The position numbers and the translations under genes are program-made. The notes under the pieces were generated by a model. It worked only from the letters and a program-made list of their open reading frames with translations. It ran no database searches and was not told the DNA's origin. From Myxococcales bacterium (GTDB taxonomy: Bacteria; Myxococcota_A; Polyangia; Polyangiales; Polyangiaceae): a DNA stretch of 64,000 nucleotides. The stretch lies in the NCBI GenBank assembly GCA_016712525.1, contig JADJQX010000007.1, forward strand, positions 434,001 through 498,000, given 5' to 3'. This document shows positions 50,270 through 58,089 of the stretch, one piece after another (the first letter of the stretch is position 1; the number at the start of each line of letters is the position of its first letter).

Positions 50270-51241
50270 ATGGCGATTCCCTACATCCACGTCCCCGACT
50301 TCGAGCTCGGCCCGATCCCGATCCTCGATCGCAAGATCCCCCTCCACCCGTTCGGGCTGCTCGTCGCGACGGGCGTCATCGTGGGAACGTGGCTCGCCAC
50401 GTGGCGCGCGCGCCGCCGAGGCCTCGACGAAGGCCACCTGAACTCGTTCATCACGTGGATGCTCGTGGCCGGGTTCATGGGCGGCCACATGCTCGACGAG
50501 ATTTTCTATCACCCGCAAGAGCTCCTCCGGCGCCCCGAGTCCCTCTTCTTTCTGTGGGAGGGCCTGTCGTCGTTCGGCGGCTTCACGGGCGCGCTCATCG
50601 GCGTCGTCCTGTGGAAGTACTTCTACGCGATCCCCGTCCTCGAGACGCCGCTCTTCACGCTCCACAAGTTCAAGCGTCGCAAGAAGCCCGCGTCGATCTT
50701 GGCGTTCTGCGACCTCATTTTGTCGGTGTTCCCGGTCGCCTGGATCTTCGGGCGCGGCGGTTGCAGCGTCGTTCATGATCACAAGGGCGCCCTCGTCGAC
50801 TCGATCCTCTCGGTCGAGTTCCCGAGGTTCGGCCCCGGTCGTCACGCTCCGATGCAGCTCATCCACGGCCCCGAGCTGCGCTTCGACCTCGGTCTACTCG
50901 AGTGGATGTTCACCGTCGTGCTCGCGCTCGCCTTCGCGCTCACGTGGAAAAAGCGCCTCCCCGTCGGGAGCTACGTGGTCGCCACGGCCCTCTCGTACGC
51001 GCCCGTGCGGTTCGTGCTCGACTATTTCCGCCTCCACGAAGGCGCCGAGTCCGATCCTCGCTACGGCGGGCTCACCCCCGGGCAGTGGGCGTGCGTCGCC
51101 CTCTTCGTGTTCGGCCTCGTGATGTGGAAGAAGATGCGCGACATCCAGGCGAGCGGCGAGGACGTCTACGCGCCGTTCATGGCACGAGGCGCGACCGCCG
51201 AGGCCGATGCGCCCGCCGCCGCGGAGAACGCTGCCCACTGA
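50270..51241 (+). CDS. lgt: Prolipoprotein diacylglyceryl transferase family protein (variant Lgt)
   Basis: A 323-residue membrane protein with the Lgt fold. The first periplasmic part IHVPDFELGPIPILDRKIPL precedes about seven TMs, with FLWEGLSSFGGFTGALIG, the Arg-containing loop WIFGRGGCSVVHDH, and SYVVATALSYAPVRFVLDYF near the end. The usual HGG segment of Lgt (His103 in E. coli) reads Phe-Gly-Gly here, and the second motif is GRGGC-x3-HDH. This is the divergent form seen in some lineages, so the assignment as lipoprotein-lipidating enzyme rests on fold and context. Many lipoproteins in this window would be clients. ATG at 50270 is chosen by alignment to the family start. Confidence 0.82.
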   Translation: MAIPYIHVPDFELGPIPILDRKIPLHPFGLLVATGVIVGTWLATWRARRRGLDEGHLNSFITWMLVAGFMGGHMLDEIFYHPQELLRRPESLFFLWEGLSSFGGFTGALIGVVLWKYFYAIPVLETPLFTLHKFKRRKKPASILAFCDLILSVFPVAWIFGRGGCSVVHDHKGALVDSILSVEFPRFGPGRHAPMQLIHGPELRFDLGLLEWMFTVVLALAFALTWKKRLPVGSYVVATALSYAPVRFVLDYFRLHEGAESDPRYGGLTPGQWACVALFVFGLVMWKKMRDIQASGEDVYAPFMARGATAEADAPAAAENAAH

Positions 51242-51253
51242 GGGCGCCCTGGC

Positions 51254-51730
51254 TCAGCCGCCGACGAGGTGCGCCTCGAGCCTCGCGCGAACGTCGGGCG
51301 GGAAGGGGATCTTCTTCGGCTCTCCCGCGAGCTCGCAGCAGACGCACGTATGCAGAAGGGTGGCGGCCCGCACCCCGTCTTGTCGGACGAAGACGTAGCG
51401 AAACGTGCACGAGGTCGTGCCGAGCTTGGTCACGTCGACGCGAATCGTGACGGTGTCGCCGAAGCGGAGCGGCGCCTCGTAGGTCGCGTCCACGTGCACG
51501 GCGGGAAAGCCGATGCCACGCCCGTCGACGAGGCCGTGATAGCCGCCCTCGAGCGCGCCGAAGAAGGCCTCCATGGCCTCGTGCCCGTACCCGAGGTACC
51601 GCGCGAAGAAGACGATCCTCGCGGCGTCGACCTCTTCGAACCGCACCGCCCTCTGGATCTCGAACGCCGCCATGGGCCGGGCCAGTAACGCGCGCATGGT
51701 CCGTGCGACAAGCGCTTTCGTCTCCCCCAT
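51254..51730 (-). CDS. 4-hydroxybenzoyl-CoA-thioesterase-like protein (YbgC type)
   Basis: A hotdog-fold thioesterase of up to 158 residues. The active-site segment is EVDAARIVFFARYLGYGHEA, with the catalytic Asp (EVDA) and the family-typical I-V-x-F-x-R-Y. Strand elements HVDATYEAPLRFGDTVTIRV follow. The hotdog domain begins near FEIQRAVRF, so a start at 51673 (MAAFEIQ) is also plausible; no ribosome site decides. It is convergent with lgt, 12 bases apart. Confidence 0.8.
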   Translation of the reverse strand: MGETKALVARTMRALLARPMAAFEIQRAVRFEEVDAARIVFFARYLGYGHEAMEAFFGALEGGYHGLVDGRGIGFPAVHVDATYEAPLRFGDTVTIRVDVTKLGTTSCTFRYVFVRQDGVRAATLLHTCVCCELAGEPKKIPFPPDVRARLEAHLVGG

Positions 51731-51790
51731 GCACCGACGCGACGCCGTTCCCCACGCTCCCGAATCTCTGCTAAAGGGCTCGAGGCCCGG

Positions 51791-52018
51791 ATGACGATCG
51801 CCCGCCGAACGACCTCGATCCTCGCAGCCCTCGCGGCCATCACGGCGGTGTGGAGCGGCCCCGCGTGCACGTCGAGCCCTTGCGGCGCGGCGTGCCCCGC
51901 CGACCCCGAGCCATCGGCCAAAGCGCGCCAGGAGTGCGAGGACCGCGTCACCGACTTCCCCACCTGCCAGGCCTCGTACGACGCGCTCCGCGACTGCTCC
52001 GACGGGCTCACCGTGTGA
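51791..52018 (+). CDS. Small Cys-rich exported protein, cut by in-frame TGA at a Cys column
   Basis: 75 codons up to a TGA at 52016-52018. A signal peptide (TSILAALAAITAVWSG, cleavage near GPA) precedes Cys26. The mature part aligns residue by residue with the paralogue at 52386-52724: AC-xxS-C, DPEPSAKARQEC, FPTCQASYDALRDCSDGLTV. The paralogue continues with Cys where this gene has TGA, then with a further ~30 residues. Here the same frame continues past the TGA for 34 codons with the matching Cys spacing. It is either a recent nonsense mutation or a selenocysteine codon. Function of the family unknown. Confidence 0.6.
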   Translation: MTIARRTTSILAALAAITAVWSGPACTSSPCGAACPADPEPSAKARQECEDRVTDFPTCQASYDALRDCSDGLTV

Positions 52019-52123
52019 GGCCGCGACGATCGGACCGACGTGGCCGCGACCACACAGGTGGTGCTGAAGGAGTGCGGACCGCTCCTCGCCGCGTACACCG
52101 ACTGCACGTCGCGCGCGCGCTGA
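52016..52123 (+). other. In-frame continuation after the TGA, homologous to the paralogue
   Basis: After the TGA, 34 codons run to a TGA at 52121. They encode a segment with KECGPLLAAYTDC, matching AKCAEKITAYNTC of the paralogue at equal Cys-to-Cys spacing. Third positions are G/C in 31 of 34 codons, as in true genes here. The signal implies the frame was, or still is, translated beyond the TGA. Confidence 0.55.
52019..52045 (+). other. Hairpin directly after the in-frame TGA (possible SECIS-like)
   Basis: GGCC (52019-52022) pairs with GGCC (52042-52045), ACG (52026-52028) with CGT (52039-52041), and TCG (52030-52032) with CGA (52036-52038). The loop is GAC (52033-52035). A GCG bulge and an A bulge interrupt the 5' arm. 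Bacterial SECIS hairpins begin close after the UGA with the loop about 14-20 bases away, as here. GC-rich DNA makes chance hairpins common. Confidence 0.25.
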
Positions 52124-52385
52124 CGCGCTCGTTTCGTCGAAGCACTCCGAGCTTGCGGCTTCTTGCGCCGATCCGGCGGGGCCACGCGCAAAAAAAACTC
52201 TGCAGCTCCGATCCTGCCGAAAAAGCGAGAGATTTCATGCGTTTTGACGCGCTTCTCTCCTCGAGCGTCACGGAGCGACTGAACGTTCTTTGCCGTTCTG
52301 GTGAATCCCCAGGTAAAACCATCGTCCTATCGCCCGCGCGGTCTCGGGCTCTTTCGTCCACCCGCGCTGCTTTGGAGGAGAACCA

Positions 52386-52724
52386 ATGAAGAAGATCGTC
52401 ATGGGAATGTTGGCGTCGGCCGTGGCCACGCTGTTCTTCGTGAGCGCCACCCCGGCCTGTTCGAGCAGCGTCGACTGCACGAAGGCCGCCTGCTCGGGCG
52501 ACCCCGCTCCGTCCGCCGAGGCCCAGAAGGCCTGCGAGGCCGAGAAGTCCGGCGCGTGCAGCTCCGAGTACAACGACGCCTTCAGCTGCGTGAACGGCGA
52601 GGACCTCTGCACGAACGACAAGTCCGACGGCGCGAAGGGCCTCGCGGCGATCGCCAAGTGCGCCGAGAAGATCACGGCGTACAACACCTGCAAGAGCAAG
52701 AACGCGGGCGGCGACGGCGGCTGA
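52386..52724 (+). CDS. Small Cys-rich exported protein (paralogue of 51791)
   Basis: A 112-residue protein with GGAGGAG seven bases before ATG. Signal peptide MKKIVMGMLASAVATLFFVS, cleavage near ATPA. The mature chain has about nine Cys in a spaced pattern, with Asp/Ala-rich helix-like segments between them, ending in Gly/Asp. The intact copy shows Cys at the position of the TGA in the neighbour. Four Cys pairs suggest a disulfide-rich exported protein. A good intrinsic terminator follows. Confidence 0.7.
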   Translation: MKKIVMGMLASAVATLFFVSATPACSSSVDCTKAACSGDPAPSAEAQKACEAEKSGACSSEYNDAFSCVNGEDLCTNDKSDGAKGLAAIAKCAEKITAYNTCKSKNAGGDGG

Positions 52725-52748
52725 AAAGCACCGCGCCTTTTCGTATGC

Positions 52749-52781
52749 AAAAAGGGTCTCGCTTCGGCGCGGCCCTTTTTT
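52749..52781 (+). terminator. Intrinsic terminator
   Basis: AAAAAGGG (52749-52756) pairs with CCCTTTTT (52773-52780), enclosing a CGC-TTCG-GCG stem-loop, and a T-run ends at 52781. It lies 25 bases after the stop of the small Cys-rich gene. This is the clearest Rho-independent terminator in the window. Confidence 0.88.
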
Positions 52782-52850
52782 CGTTTCTTCGCCCCTAGGC
52801 GACGCGACCTTTTGACACCCGCACCGAAAACCCGCGATACTTTCGGAAGC

Positions 52851-53114
52851 ATGCCCCTCATCGAGACCGAAGAAGCCGCTCGCCGTCTTGCCCGCGCCAT
52901 CGCCAGCGACCTCAGCCTCTACAACGAGGAGAAGATCGTGAACGGCATCACGAACGACAACCTCTTCGAGTCGCTCGCCGAGGAGATCGAAGAAGGTCGG
53001 GCCCTCTACAAGCGCCGCGTGGCCCCCGAGCTCTACCCGAAGAACTATTACGATCGCGCCCTGGTCGACATCCTCATCAAGGCGAAGGGTCACATCAAGT
53101 CGAAGATCTGGTGA
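52851..53114 (+). CDS. Small cytoplasmic protein upstream of an RluA gene
   Basis: An 87-residue protein starting MPLIETEEAARRLARAIASD. It is helical and charged, with LSLYNEEKIVNGITNDNLFE and ALYKRRVAPELYPKNYYDRA; there is no signal peptide and no Cys. The length and the pattern EA-x-RLAR-x-IASDLSLYN recall a small conserved myxobacterial family, but no name can be given. The stop overlaps the next GTG (GTGA). Confidence 0.65.
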   Translation: MPLIETEEAARRLARAIASDLSLYNEEKIVNGITNDNLFESLAEEIEEGRALYKRRVAPELYPKNYYDRALVDILIKAKGHIKSKIW

Positions 53115-54124
53115 GCGAGCCCGACGAGCCCGCCATCACGGTCGTGGTGGCGCCGGGCGCCGTCGGGCAGCGCGTGGACCGGGTCCTCGCCGAAGCGCTC
53201 GCGTCGCACGCGCTCGCTCCTTCGCGCGCCGAGCTTCAACGTTGGATCGAGGCGGGCCGTGTCACGTCGGGTCGCGCTCCCGTGCGAGCCGCCGACAAGG
53301 CGCGTGCAGGTCAGGTCTTCGAAGTGGCGCCGGCCTCTCCTCGGCCCAGCGTCGCCACTCCCGACCCGTCCGTCGTCTTCGCCGTGCTCTACGCCGACGA
53401 CGACGTGGTCGTGGTCGACAAGCCTGCGGGGCTCGTCGTGCATCCCGCCCATGGGCACCCGACGGGCACGCTCGTGAACGGTCTCTTGGCGCGCGGCTAC
53501 TTCGATCGCGACGACCTCCTCACGGCGGCCGAGCCGGCGCGCGAGGAAGACGAGGACGAGCCCTCCCCGCAGTTCTCCCGGCCCGGGATCGTGCATCGCA
53601 TCGACAAGGACACGAGCGGGGTGCTCGTCGTGGCGCGCACGACCAAGGCTCGAGAGCACTTGAAGGCGCAGTTCGCGGCGCACGCGTGTGACAGGGCCTA
53701 CGACGCGCTCGCCGTGGGAGTCGTTGCAGAATGCACCTACTCGACCCTCTACGGGAGAAACCCGAAGGAGCGCATGCTCTTCTCTTCGCGGGTACGGGAG
53801 GGCAAACACGCGATCACCCACGTGACGCCCAAGGAGCGCTTCGGGGCGATGGCGACGCTCGTCGAGTGCAGGCTCGAGACGGGGCGGACCCACCAGATCC
53901 GCGTGCACTTGTCGGACGCCGGGCACCCGCTCCTCGGCGACACGATGTACGGCAAGGCGCCGCGCGACCCGGCCCTCGCGCGGATCGCGGGCGCGCTCGG
54001 CAGGCAAGCGCTCCACGCGCGTCGTCTCGGGTTCCGGCACCCGCGCACGAACGAGCCGCTCGTGTTCGAGAGCCCGTGGCCCGACGATTTCGTCGCCGCC
54101 GTGTCGGCCCTACGGGGCGGCTGA
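53111..54124 (+). CDS. RluA-family pseudouridine synthase
   Basis: A 337-residue RNA pseudouridine synthase. The N-terminal S4-like domain has VGQRVDRVLAEALASHAL and RAELQRWIEAGRVT. The catalytic domain has DDVVVVDKPAGLVVHPAHGH, the active-site Asp in HRIDKDTSG, and the C-terminal ETGRTHQIRVHLSDAGHPLL followed by GDTMYG. An acidic insertion (about residues 142-152) precedes the catalytic motif. It is the RluA/RluD type; the RNA target is not determined. The 3' end overlaps the convergent flippase gene by 15 bases. Confidence 0.9.
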   Translation: MSEPDEPAITVVVAPGAVGQRVDRVLAEALASHALAPSRAELQRWIEAGRVTSGRAPVRAADKARAGQVFEVAPASPRPSVATPDPSVVFAVLYADDDVVVVDKPAGLVVHPAHGHPTGTLVNGLLARGYFDRDDLLTAAEPAREEDEDEPSPQFSRPGIVHRIDKDTSGVLVVARTTKAREHLKAQFAAHACDRAYDALAVGVVAECTYSTLYGRNPKERMLFSSRVREGKHAITHVTPKERFGAMATLVECRLETGRTHQIRVHLSDAGHPLLGDTMYGKAPRDPALARIAGALGRQALHARRLGFRHPRTNEPLVFESPWPDDFVAAVSALRGG

Positions 54125-55150
54125 CTTCGGCGCGTCGTCGCTCGGGCCGGCCTCGGCCCGGACACTCTTCGGGGGAGGACCGATCGCCTCCGCGGGGCGC
54201 TCGGCGAGGAGCTCCGGGTAGCGGCGCTTCAAGAGCGAGAGGGCCACGAAGCCGACGAGCACCGCGAACCAGAGCGTCGCGAAGCGCACGAGCATCATGG
54301 CGCCGGTCGCCGAGGCGACGCCGACGTGCCCGAGCTCGTGCATCTGGCGGTTCAGGAGCGTCTCGGTGACGCCGAGCCCTCCGGGGACCGGGATGATGGC
54401 GCCGGCGAGGGTGCTCGTCGCGTAGAAGAACGTGGCGAGCGGCACGCTCACGCTCTCTCCGAAGCCCCGTAGGATGATCCAAAGGGCGAGGCACTCGAGC
54501 GTCCACGAGGCGATCGACAGCAGCGTCGGGACGACGAGATTCGCGGGGGAAATCAATGTCTTGAGGCTCTCGTAGGCGGCCTTCGCCTTCTCTCCGATCT
54601 TCTTGCCTGGGCCCGGGAGCCGGGAGACGACGCCGATGATGCCGAGGCTCAGGCGCTCGCTCATGACGACGATCACGAGGGTCGCGACGAGCGCGGTCCC
54701 GACCCCCGCCCACACGAGCCCCCCCGAGAACCCGAGCGAGCCCACGACGATGAGCACGACGACTCCGATGACGTCGGTCACGCGCTCCGCCACGACGATG
54801 GGCGCCGTCCGGGTCATCGGCACCCCGTGGGTCTCGAAGAGCACGAGCGACTTGAACACCTCGCCGACCTTGCCCGGGCTGATGGTCAGCACGAACCCCG
54901 AGAGGTAGACGAGGAAGCTCTCGCCCTTCGGCACGCCCTTGATGCCCAGCCGCGAGAGGTAAAATTCCCACTTGATGAAGCGGAGGACGTAGTTGCCGAA
55001 CGCGAGCGCGCAGGCCGCGGCGAACGTCCACCCTGCGTAGCCCGAGAGCGCCTCGCGCATCTTTCCGAGCCCGCTGTAGACGGCGTACCCGCCGTACACG
55101 AGCACGCCGAGGAGCATCACGACCAGAATGCGGCGGAGCGACAGCTTCAC
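54110..55150 (-). CDS. YbhN/AglD-like integral membrane flippase
   Basis: A 346-residue multi-TM protein of the lysylphosphatidylglycerol-synthase transmembrane region family. It has about eight hydrophobic segments, with the typical FLVYLSGFVLTISPGKVGEV, RVTDVIGVVVLIVVGSLG and AGAIIPVPGGLGVTETLLNR. Family members act as flippases or lipid-related transporters; the cargo here is unknown. A GTG at 55150 overlaps the small upstream gene (GTGA). The C-terminal ~25 residues are Pro/Ala/Asp-rich. Confidence 0.8.
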   Translation of the reverse strand: MKLSLRRILVVMLLGVLVYGGYAVYSGLGKMREALSGYAGWTFAAACALAFGNYVLRFIKWEFYLSRLGIKGVPKGESFLVYLSGFVLTISPGKVGEVFKSLVLFETHGVPMTRTAPIVVAERVTDVIGVVVLIVVGSLGFSGGLVWAGVGTALVATLVIVVMSERLSLGIIGVVSRLPGPGKKIGEKAKAAYESLKTLISPANLVVPTLLSIASWTLECLALWIILRGFGESVSVPLATFFYATSTLAGAIIPVPGGLGVTETLLNRQMHELGHVGVASATGAMMLVRFATLWFAVLVGFVALSLLKRRYPELLAERPAEAIGPPPKSVRAEAGPSDDAPKSAAP

Positions 55151-55371
55151 GGGCTCTTCTTTCGGAGGCGGTCGACGAGGCCGGCCTTCTTGGCCAAGAC
55201 GCCCAAGGCGAGGAGCACGACGAGCGCGACCACGACGAAGAAGGCGCCCTTCGGTGCCTCCCATTTGCCACGGGCGAGGCCTGGCTCGGGCCGGGTCACG
55301 ATCTCGGCCGGTGCCGTGGTCGATGGGGGAAGCGGGGCGGAGGCGCTCGGGGGTGAGACAGGCTCGGACAC
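55147..55371 (-). CDS. Small single-TM protein coupled to the flippase gene
   Basis: A 74-residue protein with a Pro/Ser/Ala-rich N-terminal half, one TM (AFFVVVALVVLLALGVLAKK) and a short basic tail ending KKSP. It overlaps the flippase start by four bases, which suggests coupled translation and a joint role. No family is recognised. Confidence 0.55.
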   Translation of the reverse strand: MSEPVSPPSASAPLPPSTTAPAEIVTRPEPGLARGKWEAPKGAFFVVVALVVLLALGVLAKKAGLVDRLRKKSP

Positions 55372-55461
55372 CCTCGCTCGATACCACGCGAACGCAGGCT
55401 TTCACACCCGTAGGTGCGGGGGCGCTCGTCGCCTCGGCTCGCTTCGTGGTATGCCGGAGCC

Positions 55462-56499
55462 GTGACCGAACACCGCGAAAACGGCGAGGCCGAAGCCCGC
55501 GAGCCCGACGACGACGTGGCCCTCCTCGCCAAAGCGAAGGCCGCCAAGGACAAGCTCCACGAGGCGCTCGGGGCGCGGGTCGTCGGTCAGTCCGGCGTCA
55601 TCGACCTCATGTTGATCGCCCTGCTCGCGCGTGGCCACGCGCTGCTCGTCGGGGTGCCCGGGCTCGCGAAGACGCTCCTCGTCGCCTCCCTGGCCGAGGC
55701 GCTCGATCTCGGCTTCGGTCGTGTGCAGTTTACACCCGACTTGCTCCCGGCCGACATCACCGGGACCGACGTGCTCCAGGAAGACGAGGGCGCGAACGGA
55801 GCCACGTCGCGTCGTGTTCGGTTTCTGCCGGGGCCGATCTTCCACAACCTCGTCCTGGCGGACGAGATCAACCGCACCCCACCGAAGACGCAGGCCGCGC
55901 TCCTCCAGGCCATGCAAGAGCGGCGCGTGACCGTCGGCACGGTGACCCACGCCTTGCCCGATCCGTTCCAGGTGTTCGCGACGCGCAACCCCATCGAGCA
56001 AGAGGGCACCTACCCGCTGCCCGAAGCGCAGCTCGACAGGTTCCTCCTCGAGGTCCACGTCGACTACCCGACCGAGGCCGAAGAGCGCGAGATCGCGCGG
56101 CGCACGACGAGCGGCGAAGCGCGCAAAATCCCCAAGGTCCTCACGGCCGCCGAGGTCCGAGCCCTCCAGGGCCTCGTGCCGCGGATCCCCGTCACCGATG
56201 CCGCCGTCGATCTCGCCGTGGCGGTGGGGCGGGCCACACGTCCCCGCGACAAAAAGGCCCCGGAGGCCGTGTCGCAGTATGTGCGCTTCGGGGCGGGGCC
56301 GCGTGGATCCCAGGCGCTCGTGCTGGCGGCCAAGGCTCGGGCGGCGCTCGCGGGGGAGGCCGCGGCCGACGTCGACGACGTGCGGGCCATGGTCGTCCCG
56401 GTGATGCGCCACAGGCTCGTGCTCTCGTACCGCGCCGAGGCCGAGAACGTCCGTGACGTGGACGTCCTCCGCAAGGTGCTCGCCAACCTCGAGGGCTGA
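55462..56499 (+). CDS. MoxR-family AAA ATPase
   Basis: A 345-residue MoxR-type ATPase (GTG start, GGAG upstream). Walker A is GVPGLAKTLL, followed by QFTPDLLPADITGTDVLQED, then Walker B LADEINRTPPKTQAALLQAM and sensor 1 with ATRNPIEQEGTYPLPEAQLD. The C-terminal lid is helical. MoxR proteins act as chaperones for partners with VWA/DUF58 domains, but no such gene adjoins it here, so the partner is unknown. Confidence 0.88.
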   Translation: MTEHRENGEAEAREPDDDVALLAKAKAAKDKLHEALGARVVGQSGVIDLMLIALLARGHALLVGVPGLAKTLLVASLAEALDLGFGRVQFTPDLLPADITGTDVLQEDEGANGATSRRVRFLPGPIFHNLVLADEINRTPPKTQAALLQAMQERRVTVGTVTHALPDPFQVFATRNPIEQEGTYPLPEAQLDRFLLEVHVDYPTEAEEREIARRTTSGEARKIPKVLTAAEVRALQGLVPRIPVTDAAVDLAVAVGRATRPRDKKAPEAVSQYVRFGAGPRGSQALVLAAKARAALAGEAAADVDDVRAMVVPVMRHRLVLSYRAEAENVRDVDVLRKVLANLEG

Positions 56500-56578
56500 C
56501 AGCGCCCCTTATCGAAGCCGTTCGTGAAGCGGCCCTCGAGGCTCGTCGCGTAGGCTCGAAAGCGCGTACCCTCGCCTC

Positions 56579-57322
56579 ATGGCGCGAGTCCTCGAAGCGT
56601 TCGTCGAGCCCGAGCGGGCGTGTGTCTACCTCTCCGAGGCGCGCGCGAAGCAGGACGTCCGCGTGATGATCGACGTGACGCCCGAGGAGTACGAGGAGAT
56701 GCTCGTCCGTGGGTACCGGCGCTTCGGGCCGGTCTACTTTCGTCCGGCGTGCGAGGGCTGCTCGGAGTGTGTGTCGATTCGCATCCCCACGCTCGCGTTC
56801 GAGCCGTCGAAGGCCCAGCGCCGCGCCGCGAAGGCGTGCCGGGGCCTCAGGATCGAGGTCGCCCGACCCACGGTCGACGACACGCGACTCGCCCTCTTCG
56901 CGAAGTGGCACGCGGCCCGCGAAGAGACACGCGGGTGGGATCCGTCACCGACCGATCGCCAGAGCTACTTCCAGAGCTTTGCGTACCCGCACCCGTCGGC
57001 GCGAGAGGTCGGCTTCTACGACGACGAGGCCGATGGAAAGCTCGTGGGGGTGGGCCTCGCCGACGAGACTCCCACGGCGTGGAGCGCGGTCTACTTCTTC
57101 TACGACCCGGACTACGCGAAGCGATCGCTCGGGGTCGCCAACGTGTTCGTGCAGGTCGAGATCGCGCGCTCCCGCGGCATCCCGTACGTGTACCTCGGGT
57201 ACCGCGTCGAGGGCTGTCCCTCGCTCCGCTACAAGTCGTCCTATCGCCCCCACGAGCTCCTCGTCGGTCGCCCCGACCCCACCGAAGAGCCCGTGTGGCT
57301 TCCCCAGAGGTTCGGTCAGTAG
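56579..57322 (+). CDS. bpt: Aminoacyl-tRNA-protein transferase (Bpt/ATE family)
   Basis: A 247-residue enzyme of the leucyl/arginyl-tRNA--protein transferase type that labels acidic N-termini for ClpS/ClpAP-type degradation. The N-terminal part carries CVYLSEARAKQDVRVMI and the Cys-rich RPACEGCSECVSIRIP. The C-terminal part has FFYDPDYAKRSLGVANVFVQ and IPYVYLGYRVEGCPSLRYKS, then SYRPHELL. This is the full bacterial ATE architecture. Donor amino acid (Leu in Bpt) is inferred from the family. Overlaps the convergent gene by seven bases. Confidence 0.88.
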   Translation: MARVLEAFVEPERACVYLSEARAKQDVRVMIDVTPEEYEEMLVRGYRRFGPVYFRPACEGCSECVSIRIPTLAFEPSKAQRRAAKACRGLRIEVARPTVDDTRLALFAKWHAAREETRGWDPSPTDRQSYFQSFAYPHPSAREVGFYDDEADGKLVGVGLADETPTAWSAVYFFYDPDYAKRSLGVANVFVQVEIARSRGIPYVYLGYRVEGCPSLRYKSSYRPHELLVGRPDPTEEPVWLPQRFGQ

Positions 57323-57996
57323 GCGAAGAAGACCCACAGCGTGGGCGCGTGCTGGTGGAGGAGCGAGTCGTCGGCGCGCCGAACGGAGATGCCCGTGTAC
57401 CCCGCCTCGACGCGCACCTGGCCGGCGGCGAGGGCGAGGCCGAGAAAGAGCCGGTTCTGGTCGAAGCCCGCTGGCGACCCCCACGACGTTCGCCCGACGG
57501 CGACGAACGTCTCGTTCCACGACGCGATCGCGAGCGGCCCGCCCTGCCACAGCGACACGTTGGCACGCGCGAGCGCGCGCAGCCGGAGCGCCGGAGACTC
57601 GTCCGAGCGGAACCTCTGTTCGACGCGACCACGAAACTGGAAGAGCAGCGGGCCGAGGGTGTCTTGGTGGAGGATCTGCTGCCACGCTCGGTGCTCGGTG
57701 ACGTCGTCGGCGTCGCCGTCGGCGAAGGCCCCGACGTACGCGTAGCCGCCCCAGAGGCTCGTCGTCGGAGACAGGCGGTAGCCGAGCCCCGGTCGAACGA
57801 TCGCCGTCGTCGAGGTAGGGCCACGGCGCGCGTGCGCGTCGAGCCACACCGACGGACCCGTGCGCTCCGTGGAGGCCTTGGCCGTGAGGAGCAGCGCCGA
57901 CCAAACGGCCGTCTCGCGGGGATCGGCGCTCGCGGTCCGCTCCGCCCGAACGATGCACAGCATGGCGAGCGCCAACGTCCCGAGGCCACGAAGCAT
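57316..57996 (-). CDS. Exported DUF2490-like outer-membrane protein
   Basis: A 226-residue protein with a signal peptide (LGTLALAMLCIVRAERTASA) and a beta-barrel look. Alternating strands include LFQFRGRVEQRFRSDESPAL and LRALARANVSLWQGGPLAIA, then a SWNETFVA strand and FDQNRLFLGLALAAGQVRVE. The R-x-R-x-E-QRF and D-QNR motifs are the DUF2490 style recalled from other genomes. It ends in a Phe/Tyr-rich VFFAY, like other barrels. Role unknown; the gene is convergent with bpt. Confidence 0.6.
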   Translation of the reverse strand: MLRGLGTLALAMLCIVRAERTASADPRETAVWSALLLTAKASTERTGPSVWLDAHARRGPTSTTAIVRPGLGYRLSPTTSLWGGYAYVGAFADGDADDVTEHRAWQQILHQDTLGPLLFQFRGRVEQRFRSDESPALRLRALARANVSLWQGGPLAIASWNETFVAVGRTSWGSPAGFDQNRLFLGLALAAGQVRVEAGYTGISVRRADDSLLHQHAPTLWVFFAY

Positions 57997-58089
57997 GACG
58001 ACGAGATTACGACATCGTTAAGTTTGCCGGCCAGCCCGAAATGAACCGGTCTATTTCCCCTCCGGGCGCCGGCGGAGTAGCACCGAGTC

